A stretch of 54,861 bases of DNA from Sporosarcina luteola (GTDB taxonomy: Bacteria; Bacillota; Bacilli; Bacillales_A; Planococcaceae), in contig NZ_JAMBOI010000016.1 in the NCBI RefSeq assembly GCF_023715535.1, forward strand, positions 1 to 54,861, read 5' to 3'. The position numbers and the translations under genes are program-made. Under the pieces are notes generated by a model. It saw only the letters and a list, made by a program, of their open reading frames with translations, was not told the DNA's origin and ran no database searches. This document shows positions 42,746-50,665 of the stretch, one piece after another; position 1 is the stretch's first letter, and the number at the start of each line of letters is the position of its first letter.

Positions 42746-42776
42746 TGCCAGGAGATGTTTTCCTGGCATTTTTTAT
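42746..42776 (+). terminator. Plus-strand terminator without an upstream gene
   Basis: TGCCAGGA pairs with TCCTGGCA around GATGTTT and is followed by TTTTTTATT on the plus strand. No plus-strand ORF precedes it, so a short RNA from about 42710 is possible. Confidence 0.75.
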
Positions 42777-42804
42777 TGTATGCACATATTGCCTGCCGTA
42801 TGTA

Positions 42805-43986
42805 TCACCCAACCAAAAGATGGGATAGCGCCCCCAATGCAGCAGCAATCAATACTACGAGCCAAGGAGCCATTTTGTAATACAGTAAAAGACCGAAAGC
42901 AATGATGGCGATTCCAAAATCCATGGCAGAACCGATTGAACTTGTAAACACGGGATCATACAGCGCAGCAAGCAAAATTCCGACGACTGCCGCATTCACT
43001 CCTTTCAAAGCCGCTTGAATACCGGGCTTCGAACGGATGGCGGACCAAAATGGCAATGTACCGATGACTAGCAGGAATGATGGCAGGAACATGGCGATCA
43101 CCGCAACCGCAGCTCCAGACGGTCCATTCATCAGTTGCCCCAAATAACCGGCCAACGTGAAGAGCGGTCCCGGTACAGCTTGTGCCGCCCCGTATCCCGC
43201 GATGAACGTCTCAGCGTCCATCCATCCTGCCGGAACGACTTCCCGTTCAAGCATCGGCAATACGACATGCCCACCGCCGAATACGATTGAACCGACCCGG
43301 TAGAAAATGTCGAAGATTGAGAGGAACGTATTTTCAATGAAAGACCTGATTGCCGGAACGCCGATTAGTAGCAGGAAAAAAATTGTCCATGCCGCCACAC
43401 CCGTCTTCTTTCCGAATGAGAGATTGATCGATTCGGGCTTCGGTGCCTTTTCCTTCCGATATAGTGCATAACCGATGAATCCAGCCCCGACGATGATCGC
43501 GATTTGACCAACTGCCGTCGGAATCATTAAGGTTAAAACAGCCGCCACGAGGGCAAGCGTTATTCTCGGCCGATCGGGTGTCAACGACTTGCTCATCCCG
43601 ACCAATGCATGTGCGACGACAGCGACTGCAACAATCTTTAATCCTTTAATCCAACCGATATCAAATGAAGCTGTCGAGGAAACTAGCCAGGCAAATGCCA
43701 TTAACAGCAAAACCGACGGCAATGTGAAACCGATCCAAGAAAGGATTCCACCAAGCAGCCCCCCGCGCATCAATCCGATTGCAATCCCGACTTGTGAGCT
43801 CGCGGGACCAGGCAGGAACTGGCATAATGCCACGATATCCGCATACATTTTATCGTCGAGCCACTTCTTTTTCTTCACATATTCATCCCGGAAATAACCG
43901 ATATGAGCTGCAGGGCCTCCGAAAGACGTCAACCCGAGCAGCAATGATGTGCGCAAAATTTCCAGCGCATTTTTCTGCTTCTTCAC
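42805..43986 (-). CDS. chrA: Chromate transporter ChrA
   Basis: The 393-aa two-domain CHR protein has the duplicated signatures. In the first half these are GLTSFGGPAAHIGYFR and QFLPGPASSQVGIAIG; in the second half VFGGGHVVLPMLEREVV and AQAVPGPLFTLAGYLG. It has about 10-12 hydrophobic segments. CHR proteins export chromate, possibly with sulfate-related physiology. The start is GTG 43986 with GGAGGTG upstream. It is monocistronic, with no chrB-like regulator nearby. Confidence 0.93.
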   Translation of the reverse strand: MKKQKNALEILRTSLLLGLTSFGGPAAHIGYFRDEYVKKKKWLDDKMYADIVALCQFLPGPASSQVGIAIGLMRGGLLGGILSWIGFTLPSVLLLMAFAWLVSSTASFDIGWIKGLKIVAVAVVAHALVGMSKSLTPDRPRITLALVAAVLTLMIPTAVGQIAIIVGAGFIGYALYRKEKAPKPESINLSFGKKTGVAAWTIFFLLLIGVPAIRSFIENTFLSIFDIFYRVGSIVFGGGHVVLPMLEREVVPAGWMDAETFIAGYGAAQAVPGPLFTLAGYLGQLMNGPSGAAVAVIAMFLPSFLLVIGTLPFWSAIRSKPGIQAALKGVNAAVVGILLAALYDPVFTSSIGSAMDFGIAIIAFGLLLYYKMAPWLVVLIAAALGALSHLLVG

Positions 43987-44095
43987 AACTACACCTCCAT
44001 ATGTACTTCATCTATTATACAAGAAGTAAGCAATACCATTTGTTTTTTTCTTGTAAATAATTTATCATTATCTTAACTAACCATTTTAACTTTAC

Positions 44096-44154
44096 AGGAG
44101 GTGTGTACTTTGTTCTACCCCTCATTCGGGTTCGGAACAAAGTAAACTTATTTG
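44096..44154 (+). promoter_or_regulatory. SD-hairpin-TTG translation initiation region of the CNNM gene, with an 11-codon uORF
   Basis: AGGAGGTG (44096-44103) is the only strong ribosome site, but the gene's TTG is at 44152, about 48 nt away. Between them TACTTTGTTC (44106) pairs perfectly with GAACAAAGTA (44135), with ACCC/GGGT inside. Folding this hairpin shortens the effective spacing to about 11 nt. Alternatively the ribosome site drives TTG 44110, encoding MFYPSFGFGTK and ending 6 nt before TTG 44152, in the same frame. Confidence 0.65.
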
Positions 44155-45486
44155 GAAATTGCCATACGATTGGCAGCATTTGCTGCCTTGATCGCACTCA
44201 CCGCATTTTTTGTTGCGAGTGAATTTGCAATTGTGAAAGTACGAACAACACGGATCAACCAGCTTGTTGCGGAAGGGAATCGCCGGGCGATCACAGCAAA
44301 AAGAGTCATCAGCAATCTCGACGAATATTTATCGGCTTGTCAATTAGGCATAACGATAACTGCTTTAGGACTGGGGATGCTCGGTGAACCAACCGTAAAA
44401 CTGCTTATGAAGCCGGTTTTCTCCCATTTTGAAATAGCCCCGCATGCTGGGACTATCCTTTCTTTCATCATCGCATTTACCGTCGTAACGTTTTTACATG
44501 TGGTAGTAGGTGAATTGGCTCCTAAAACAATTGCAATCCAGCGGGCGGAAGCCATTACGCTGGCAACAGCGAAACCGCTTGTTTTATTTTATGTCATCAT
44601 GTTCCCAGTCATTAAAGGGATGAATGGATCAGCGCGCTCAATTATCCGTCTTTTCGGCTTCAAGCCGGCTTCCGAGTCGGATGTGGCCCATTCCGAGGAC
44701 GAATTGAGACTTATTCTGACCGACAGCCTGAAGGGCGGGGAAATCAACCAATCGGAATATAAATTTGTCAATAAGATATTTGAATTCGATGATCGGGTCG
44801 CCAAAGAGATTATGGTACCGCGAACCGAAATGATGACGGTCGAGAAGGACATCACATTGCGGGAAATGTTTGAAATGATGGGTGTCGAGCAATTTACAAG
44901 ATATCCTGTCACAGATGGAGATAAAGACCATGTCATCGGCTTGGTCAATATGAAGAATCTGTTGACTGCATTCATAAAAGATCCTACAACAGGAAATCAG
45001 CCTGTCAGTGAATATATGCAACCGATCATCCGAGTCATCGAAACGATGCCAATCGGCGACCTGTTACTGAAAATTCAACGTGAACGAATCCATATGGCGA
45101 TTCTAATGGATGAATATGGTGGGACTTCCGGACTCGTGACAATCGAAGATATTTTAGAAGAGATTGTTGGAGAAATCCAAGACGAGTTTGATATGGACGA
45201 AGTGCCTGAAGTGCAAATGATCAATGAAAACCATTTTATTTTGGACGCAAAAATGTTGATTGAAAACGTTAACGACGTTCTTGATATCGACATCGATGAA
45301 GAAGATATCGACACAATTGGCGGTTGGTTCATGTCCGAACGTTTCGAGGCGGTTCCGGGTGAAAAGATCATTGAACAAGGTTATGAATTCACCGTGAAAG
45401 ACGTGGAAGGACATCACATCCTCTACTTGGAAGCGATGAAAAATGAAAAAACGAACGGGTCAGCTGACTTACAGGTTGAATCTTAA
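44152..45486 (+). CDS. CNNM/HlyC-CorC family transporter (DUF21 plus CBS)
   Basis: The 444-aa protein has an N-terminal DUF21 membrane domain of about three or four helices (AFFVASEFAIVKVRTTRINQL, ITITALGLGMLGEP, VVGELAPKTIA). A CBS pair follows (about residues 205-335, MVPRTEMMTVEKD to MDEYGGTSGLVTIEDILEEI), then a C-terminal transporter-associated domain. Relatives (MpfA, YugS, YhdP) export magnesium or other divalent ions. The TTG start gives the usual family N-terminus; its initiation region is unusual and described separately. Confidence 0.9.
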   Translation: MEIAIRLAAFAALIALTAFFVASEFAIVKVRTTRINQLVAEGNRRAITAKRVISNLDEYLSACQLGITITALGLGMLGEPTVKLLMKPVFSHFEIAPHAGTILSFIIAFTVVTFLHVVVGELAPKTIAIQRAEAITLATAKPLVLFYVIMFPVIKGMNGSARSIIRLFGFKPASESDVAHSEDELRLILTDSLKGGEINQSEYKFVNKIFEFDDRVAKEIMVPRTEMMTVEKDITLREMFEMMGVEQFTRYPVTDGDKDHVIGLVNMKNLLTAFIKDPTTGNQPVSEYMQPIIRVIETMPIGDLLLKIQRERIHMAILMDEYGGTSGLVTIEDILEEIVGEIQDEFDMDEVPEVQMINENHFILDAKMLIENVNDVLDIDIDEEDIDTIGGWFMSERFEAVPGEKIIEQGYEFTVKDVEGHHILYLEAMKNEKTNGSADLQVES

Positions 45487-45497
45487 AAAACATACAA

Positions 45498-45540
45498 ACG
45501 GCATCTCCCTACTTTTGAAAGGGAGATGCCGTCTTTTATT
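45498..45540. terminator. Terminator between the CNNM and GNAT-nitrilase genes
   Basis: ACGGCATCTCCCT pairs with AGGGAGATGCCGT. CTTTTATT follows on the plus strand, and a T-rich tail lies on the minus strand for the converging gene. Confidence 0.9.
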
Positions 45541-45541
45541 C

Positions 45542-47089
45542 TCAAGAATCCTTCTTATACTCCACACGATACAAATCATGGCGGCGGTCCTTCAGCTGTT
45601 TCACTGTTCCGTCCTGGCGCTGGCGGCGTAAAATCTCGAGATCGACATCTCCGATAAGGACCATTTCCAAATTGGGATTCGTTTCTCCAACGATGCCATC
45701 ACGCGCAAACTCGAAATCGGATGGAGAGAAGATGGCAGACTGTGCATATTGGATATCCATGTTTTCCGTTTGCGGCAAATTGCCGACCGTTCCGGAAATG
45801 ACTGTGTAGATCTGATTTTCAATCGCACGGGCCTGCGCACAATAGCGGACGCGCAAATACCCCTGGCGATCTTCCGTACAGAAAGGAGTGAAGATGATAT
45901 TCGCCCCTTTGTCCGTTGCAATTCTCGCGAGTTCCGGAAATTCGATGTCATAACAGACCTGGATGGCGATTTTCCCACAGTCCGTATCGAATACTTGGAT
46001 TTCGTCCCCTTGGCTGATCCCCCACCATTTCCGTTCATTCGGCGTAATATGGATCTTGTATTGCTTCTCGATCGAGCCATCCCTTCTGAAAAGATAGGCG
46101 ATGTTGTAAATCTCCTCATCTTCTTCCTCGACGAAATGGGACCCGCCAATAATATTCACATTGTACCGGACCGCAAGATTCGTGAACATTTCAATATACT
46201 GAGGTGTATACTCCGTCATCTTCCGAACCGCCCTGCTCGGAGAAGGCTCATCCAGGAAAGACATCAGCTGTGTCGTGAAGATTTCCGGGAAGACGACAAA
46301 ATCCGAACCTGCATCGGACGCGACGTCCACAAAGTACTCACATTGATTGGCCATTTCCTCGAATGACGATATTTTCCTCATCAAATACTGAACAACGCAA
46401 ATACGGACAGGGTAGCTTGTCTTATAATGCCGTTTAGTCGTCGCTTTATAATCGACGTTATTCCACTCCATCAACGTCGCATATTTTTTGGACGCTTTGT
46501 CATCCGGCAAATAATTTGGATTGATCCGCATGAGGGTGAAATCATTCAATATCTGGAAAGTGAGCACCGGGTCATAGATTTTATGACGTGTCACCGCCTC
46601 CACGTATTCCCTTGCCGACATCTCTGCTGCATACCGATGATAATTCGGTATCCTTCCCCCGATAATGATCGATTTCAGATTCAATCGTTGGACGAGCTCT
46701 TTCCTCGCTTCGTACAGCCGCTGTCCAACTTTCATCCTTCTGTATTCCGGATGGACCATCACTTCGATGCCGTATAGATTATATCCTTCGGGATTGTGGT
46801 TCGTAATATACCCCTTTGCGGAAATATCGTCCCACGTATGACGGTCATCGTATTCATCAAAATTGATGATCAGGCTCGAGCAGGAACCGATAATCTCACC
46901 ATCCAGCTCAGCTACGAATTGCCCCTCCGGAAAGATGGACAGATGGCTTTTCAGATGCTCTTCTTCCCATGGATCCATGCCTGGGAAACAGACCTCCTGC
47001 ATATTTACTATTTTTACAATGTCATCCTCTCTCATCTCTCGGATGATCATGCTCATTTCAAATGATGATAAATCAATTTCTTCACTCAT
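45542..47089 (-). CDS. yhcX: GNAT acetyltransferase fused to a carbon-nitrogen hydrolase (YhcX-like)
   Basis: The 515-aa protein joins an N-terminal GNAT domain to a C-terminal nitrilase-like domain. The GNAT part spans about residues 14-210, with acetyl-CoA loop HPEYRRMKVGQRLYEAR. The nitrilase part spans about 225-515. The Glu-Lys-Cys triad is visible in VFPEIF, QYKIHITPNE and QVCYDIEFPE. Length and order match YhcX of B. subtilis. The reaction is unknown; amide hydrolysis coupled to acyl transfer is a guess. AAAGGGTGA precedes the ATG. Confidence 0.9.
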   Translation of the reverse strand: MSEEIDLSSFEMSMIIREMREDDIVKIVNMQEVCFPGMDPWEEEHLKSHLSIFPEGQFVAELDGEIIGSCSSLIINFDEYDDRHTWDDISAKGYITNHNPEGYNLYGIEVMVHPEYRRMKVGQRLYEARKELVQRLNLKSIIIGGRIPNYHRYAAEMSAREYVEAVTRHKIYDPVLTFQILNDFTLMRINPNYLPDDKASKKYATLMEWNNVDYKATTKRHYKTSYPVRICVVQYLMRKISSFEEMANQCEYFVDVASDAGSDFVVFPEIFTTQLMSFLDEPSPSRAVRKMTEYTPQYIEMFTNLAVRYNVNIIGGSHFVEEEDEEIYNIAYLFRRDGSIEKQYKIHITPNERKWWGISQGDEIQVFDTDCGKIAIQVCYDIEFPELARIATDKGANIIFTPFCTEDRQGYLRVRYCAQARAIENQIYTVISGTVGNLPQTENMDIQYAQSAIFSPSDFEFARDGIVGETNPNLEMVLIGDVDLEILRRQRQDGTVKQLKDRRHDLYRVEYKKDS

Positions 47090-47220
47090 CCATAGTTCAC
47101 CCTTTCTACATAATATGTACCCATAATTGACTAGGAAAAGTCATGTAGTTCCGATTATTTTACATGAATACGCCCACACCGTATAATCAAAGAGGAATCT
47201 CAGAAACAGGAGTTGACATT

Positions 47221-47646
47221 ATGCACAAACGGTTGGAAAATGGGCTTGTTTTCATTTTCACCATTTCCCTCATTGCAACACTCGGCTCTTTATACTTCTC
47301 TATTGTTCGAGGTTATGAACCTTGCACTCTATGCTGGTATCAACGCATCCTTATGTATCCGATCGTTTTGATGTCCGGTGTCGCTTTATACCAAAAAAAC
47401 GCAAAAATCGCGTTGACGACAGCTGTTTTTGCAATTGTCGGCGGTTCCATTTCGCTTTACCATTATGGAATCCAGAAACTGAGTTTTCTGCAAGACAGCG
47501 CACCAGCTTGCGGAAATGTTTCCTGCACAGGCCAGTATGTGAACTATCTTGGATTCATCACAATTCCGTTCATGGCTTTGATGGCATTTGTGCTGATCCT
47601 CATTACAAGCCTCTTCTTATTGAAATGGCAAAAGGAGTCTAACTAA
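47221..47646 (+). CDS. bdbC: Disulfide bond formation protein BdbC (DsbB-like)
   Basis: BdbC reoxidises extracytoplasmic thiol oxidases and passes electrons to quinone. The 141-aa membrane protein has four helices, the CTLC pair (Cys35, Cys38) in the first outer loop and CGNVSC (Cys97, Cys102) in the second. The start is ATG 47221 with ACAGGAG 8 nt upstream. It is followed at once by a thioredoxin-like partner, a usual DsbB/DsbA-type pairing. Confidence 0.93.
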   Translation: MHKRLENGLVFIFTISLIATLGSLYFSIVRGYEPCTLCWYQRILMYPIVLMSGVALYQKNAKIALTTAVFAIVGGSISLYHYGIQKLSFLQDSAPACGNVSCTGQYVNYLGFITIPFMALMAFVLILITSLFLLKWQKESN

Positions 47647-47647
47647 A

Positions 47648-48127
47648 TTGAAGAAATTACTAGTCATCGGCGGTGTCATCGTCGCCATCTTCGCATTAAT
47701 CATCGTGTTGAATAATCAATCCAACAAAGAAAAGTTGAAGGACAATCCATATGGGACTAAGCAACTTAAACAGTCTACTATCGACTTGCTCGGCAATAAA
47801 AATTACAGCAATATCATTCTTCCAGATGACCTTTACGCAAAAGTTACTTCTGGAGAATCAGTCACAGCTTATTTCTTCCACCCTGAGTGTCAATTTTGTC
47901 AGCAGATGACGCCAATGCTTATGCCAATTGCAAAAGAAAAAGGAATTCATGTATATCAATTCAATATGCAGGAGTTCGAGAAGGAAGCCCAGCCGTACGG
48001 CATTACATCATGGCCGACATTAATCCATTATGAAGATGGTAAAGAAGTTGCCCGCTCCGAAGGCTTGCCGAAAGAAAATCCCGAGGAACATATCCGCGCC
48101 TTCTTCGATGCATACGGTGAGCAATGA
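47648..48127 (+). CDS. Membrane-anchored thioredoxin-fold protein, partner of BdbC
   Basis: The 159-aa protein has an uncleaved N-terminal anchor (about residues 4-21). A thioredoxin fold follows, with active-site C81-Q-F-C84 in FFHPECQFCQQM and the cis-Pro loop SWPT. It should act outside the membrane as a thiol oxidase or reductase. It starts at TTG, 10 nt after AAAGGAG and one base after the bdbC stop, which implies joint function with BdbC. It resembles BdbA-type proteins more than the larger BdbD. Confidence 0.85.
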   Translation: MKKLLVIGGVIVAIFALIIVLNNQSNKEKLKDNPYGTKQLKQSTIDLLGNKNYSNIILPDDLYAKVTSGESVTAYFFHPECQFCQQMTPMLMPIAKEKGIHVYQFNMQEFEKEAQPYGITSWPTLIHYEDGKEVARSEGLPKENPEEHIRAFFDAYGEQ

Positions 48128-48981
48128 TGGAAAGAGCGAATGTATCCTTCCGATACCAGATACAACGGGATGGATTGACAATTGAAGAGCTTCTAAGGGA
48201 TGAATGGAAGGCCGGCAAAAAGACCGTCCATCAAATGAGGATGGACAAGGCAGTAACGGATACAGCCGGACAACCTTTCGAATGGCGAACGCCCCTGGAG
48301 ACAGGGACGGAACTCGTCTTTCATTTCAAAGACGCCGTATCATCATACAAAGCGGATGATCATGTTGAAGTTTCCGTACTTTACGAGGATGAACATCTAC
48401 TTGCGGCTTTGAAACCTGCCGACATCGCCACCCATCCAGATGAACATGATGAAGGCGGGACTTTCATGAATGCCATCATGGCATATGTTGAAAGAAGCGG
48501 AGGAGCGTATGCAGAGCATATCAATCGACTCGACAAAGGTACTGCCGGAATTGTTCTTGTTGCGAAACATCCGATTGCAAAAGCACTTTTTGATCGGATG
48601 ATTGAGGAACGTGCTATTACACGCATCTATCACGCAGAAGTCGATGGACGTTTAAAACGGATGAGAGGGACGCTTCAATATCCGATTGGACGGGACCGCC
48701 ATCATCCGACGAGACGCCGAGTCTCCCCAGGCGGGCAGGATGCCATCACCCGCTACCGCGTCATTGAACGGGACGATGAGTCGACAGTTGTTGAAGCAAG
48801 TCTTGAAACAGGCAGGACTCATCAAATCCGAGTTCATTTTTCACACATTGGGCATCCCGTCACAGGTGACACACTCTATGGCGGAAGCGAAACCGAAGAT
48901 GGAAACTATCGTTTGGTTGCAAAGAAAGTTTCATTTAAGCATCCATTTACAGAAGAGCAGACAACAATAGAAGTCATATAA
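48124..48981 (+). CDS. RluA-family RNA pseudouridine synthase
   Basis: The 285-aa protein has the catalytic motif INRLDKGTAGIVLVAK (Asp in RLD), the later RTHQIRVHFSHIGHPVTGDTLYGG, and LKPADIATHP. These are the standard RluA-class blocks. An N-terminal region of about 60 residues is S4-like but weak. The motif normally starts with His (HRLD); here it is Asn. It overlaps the preceding gene by four bases. It probably corresponds to YhcT; the RNA target is unknown. Confidence 0.88.
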   Translation: MMERANVSFRYQIQRDGLTIEELLRDEWKAGKKTVHQMRMDKAVTDTAGQPFEWRTPLETGTELVFHFKDAVSSYKADDHVEVSVLYEDEHLLAALKPADIATHPDEHDEGGTFMNAIMAYVERSGGAYAEHINRLDKGTAGIVLVAKHPIAKALFDRMIEERAITRIYHAEVDGRLKRMRGTLQYPIGRDRHHPTRRRVSPGGQDAITRYRVIERDDESTVVEASLETGRTHQIRVHFSHIGHPVTGDTLYGGSETEDGNYRLVAKKVSFKHPFTEEQTTIEVI

Positions 48982-48982
48982 A

Positions 48983-49015
48983 AAAACCCGCGGAGTCAAA
49001 TTCCGCGGGTTTTTC
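48983..49015. terminator. Bidirectional terminator after the pseudouridine synthase gene
   Basis: AACCCGCGGA pairs with TCCGCGGGTT around GTCAAAT, with T-runs on both strands for converging genes. Confidence 0.92.
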
Positions 49016-49027
49016 ATATGACTCTAT

Positions 49028-49858
49028 TCACACTTCATCGAATTTCTCTGGATTTGTCCCCGTTCTCTCATCACGGTTCAAGGCATCAATTTTCATCATA
49101 TCCTCAGGTGTCAACTCGAAGTCTTTCACGTCGATATTCGACTTTATTCTAGCCGGAGTCACCGATTTGGGAATGACCACCAATCCATGTTGCAGATGCC
49201 ACTTAATAATGACTTGTGCCGGCGTCTTGCCATATGTTAACCCGATCTGCTGCAACGTAGGCTCATCCATGAGTCCACCTCTCGCCAGTGGCGACCAGGA
49301 AGTGACAACGATGCCATGTTCAGTGCAAAATTCCCGCAATGGCTCCTGTGTAAGACGCGGATGCAATTCAATCTGATTCACCATCGGCTTCACATTGGCA
49401 ACGTTGAAAACCTTCTCCAGATGGTGGATATGATGATTGGACACTCCAGTGGCCCTGATCAGCTTCTCTTCATAGAGCCGCTCAATTGCACGGTATGTAT
49501 CCACAAATGTATCTGCTACCGGCCAATGGGTCAAATACAGATCCAAATAATCCATACCAAGTCTCTCCAAAGAAGCTTCGAATGCTTTCAATGTTGCGTC
49601 ATACCCTTGATCAGTGTTCCATACTTTTGAAGTGATGAACAGCTGCTCCCTCGGAATGCCCGATTGCCGGATTGCCTCGCCTGTCTCTGTCTCATTCTCG
49701 TAAATTGCAGCAGTATCGATAGCCCGATAGCCAACTTCCAATGCATATGAAATCGCCCTGATTGTCTCATCTGAATCAGTCATCTTGTAAACGCCGAGGC
49801 CAAGCTGAGGCATTTCCACACCGTTCGATAGAGTCATCTTGTCGTCAAAATAATGCAT
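49028..49858 (-). CDS. Aldo/keto reductase
   Basis: The 276-aa NADPH-dependent reductase has the full tetrad: Asp in GYRAIDTAAIYENE with its Tyr, Lys in ITSKVWN, and His in YLTHWPV. The C-terminal cofactor loop VIPKSVTPARIKSNIDVKDF is also present. Length and motifs fit the AKR5-type enzymes of Bacillus that reduce methylglyoxal and other aldehydes. GGAGGGG precedes the ATG. It stands alone. A link to mgsA at 24199 is chemically possible but not shown by position. Confidence 0.92.
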   Translation of the reverse strand: MHYFDDKMTLSNGVEMPQLGLGVYKMTDSDETIRAISYALEVGYRAIDTAAIYENETETGEAIRQSGIPREQLFITSKVWNTDQGYDATLKAFEASLERLGMDYLDLYLTHWPVADTFVDTYRAIERLYEEKLIRATGVSNHHIHHLEKVFNVANVKPMVNQIELHPRLTQEPLREFCTEHGIVVTSWSPLARGGLMDEPTLQQIGLTYGKTPAQVIIKWHLQHGLVVIPKSVTPARIKSNIDVKDFELTPEDMMKIDALNRDERTGTNPEKFDEV

Positions 49859-50037
49859 TCCGTTCCCCTCCTATACAGTTTGTATACATTTATTGTACCC
49901 GTATTCCATAATTTTGACGAATAATGCCAGCCATTTGTTAATCAGAATGACACAATTTTTCAGTTCGGTCATTTCAATTTAATATTTATTAGGGTATACT
50001 ATGTGAAGGACTAATGATTTTACAGGAGGTACATTTG

Positions 50038-50133
50038 ATGAATCTTATCCTTATTCTAGCCGTTACCTTTGCATTCCTCTCGGCGATTTTCACAGGTGGA
50101 TATGAAGACAAACCTGGTAAAGTGAAAAAATAA
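50038..50133 (+). CDS. 31-aa membrane mini-protein
   Basis: ATG 50038 has AGGAGG 8 nt upstream and a promoter-like TTCAAT-16-TATACT (about 49972-49999) before it. The peptide is one hydrophobic helix (LILILAVTFAFLSAIFTGG, about residues 3-21) and a charged tail ending GKVKK. A strong terminator follows. Complete gene anatomy supports expression. I do not recognise the family. Confidence 0.7.
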   Translation: MNLILILAVTFAFLSAIFTGGYEDKPGKVKK

Positions 50134-50141
50134 GAACTACT

Positions 50142-50180
50142 AAAAACGGGACATGCCTTAAATGGCAGTCCCGTTTTTTT
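50142..50180. terminator. Bidirectional terminator after the 31-aa gene
   Basis: AAAAACGGGAC.GCC pairs with GGC.GTCCCGTTTTTTT. It also serves trmL from the other side. Confidence 0.92.
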
Positions 50181-50652
50181 ATGTCAAATCTAAAAATGAT
50201 TGTTGCCGCAGGGCTTCGTAAATCAGAATAGCGGCTGTGTTGGATAGGTTGAGCGATCTGATATGATCATTCATCGGGATGCGCAGGCAAGTATCGATGT
50301 TCTGTTCAATCACTTCGTCAGGCAACCCGGTCGTCTCTTTCCCGAAAACGAAAAAGACATCCTTTGAAGGATCCGAATAATCAAAGTCCGAGTAGGTCCT
50401 TTCCCCGAATTTTGTAATGAAGAAAAACTGCGCTTCCGGATAAGCGTCAAGAAACTCCTGTATATTTTCATGATACGTAATATCGACATATTGCCAATAA
50501 TCCAGTCCTGCACGCTTGAGCATTTTATCTTCGGTGGAAAATCCCAGCGGCTTTATCAAATGCAGTTTCGTTCCTGTCCCCGCACATGTACGGGCGATAT
50601 TCCCAGTATTCGCAGGAATCAAGGGTTCAAATAATGCGACATGTATCGCCAT
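50179..50652 (-). CDS. trmL: tRNA (cytidine(34)-2'-O)-methyltransferase TrmL
   Basis: The 157-aa SPOUT methyltransferase starts at ATG 50652 after AAGGAAG. It has PLIPANTGNIARTCAGTGT near the N-terminus and the knot segments FVFGKETTGLP and IPMNDHIRSLNLSNTAAILIYE, the TrmL/CspR signatures. It methylates the wobble ribose of tRNA-Leu isoacceptors. The upstream queG also modifies a wobble position, and a tRNA array follows about 2 kb away. Confidence 0.95.
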   Translation of the reverse strand: MAIHVALFEPLIPANTGNIARTCAGTGTKLHLIKPLGFSTEDKMLKRAGLDYWQYVDITYHENIQEFLDAYPEAQFFFITKFGERTYSDFDYSDPSKDVFFVFGKETTGLPDEVIEQNIDTCLRIPMNDHIRSLNLSNTAAILIYEALRQQSFLDLT

Positions 50653-50665
50653 TTCAGCACTTCCT

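Noticed and set aside
42609..42848. Minus-strand ORF of 79 codons overlapping the 3' end of chrA
   Set aside because: No ribosome site; it overlaps chrA in another frame and the peptide lacks domain features.
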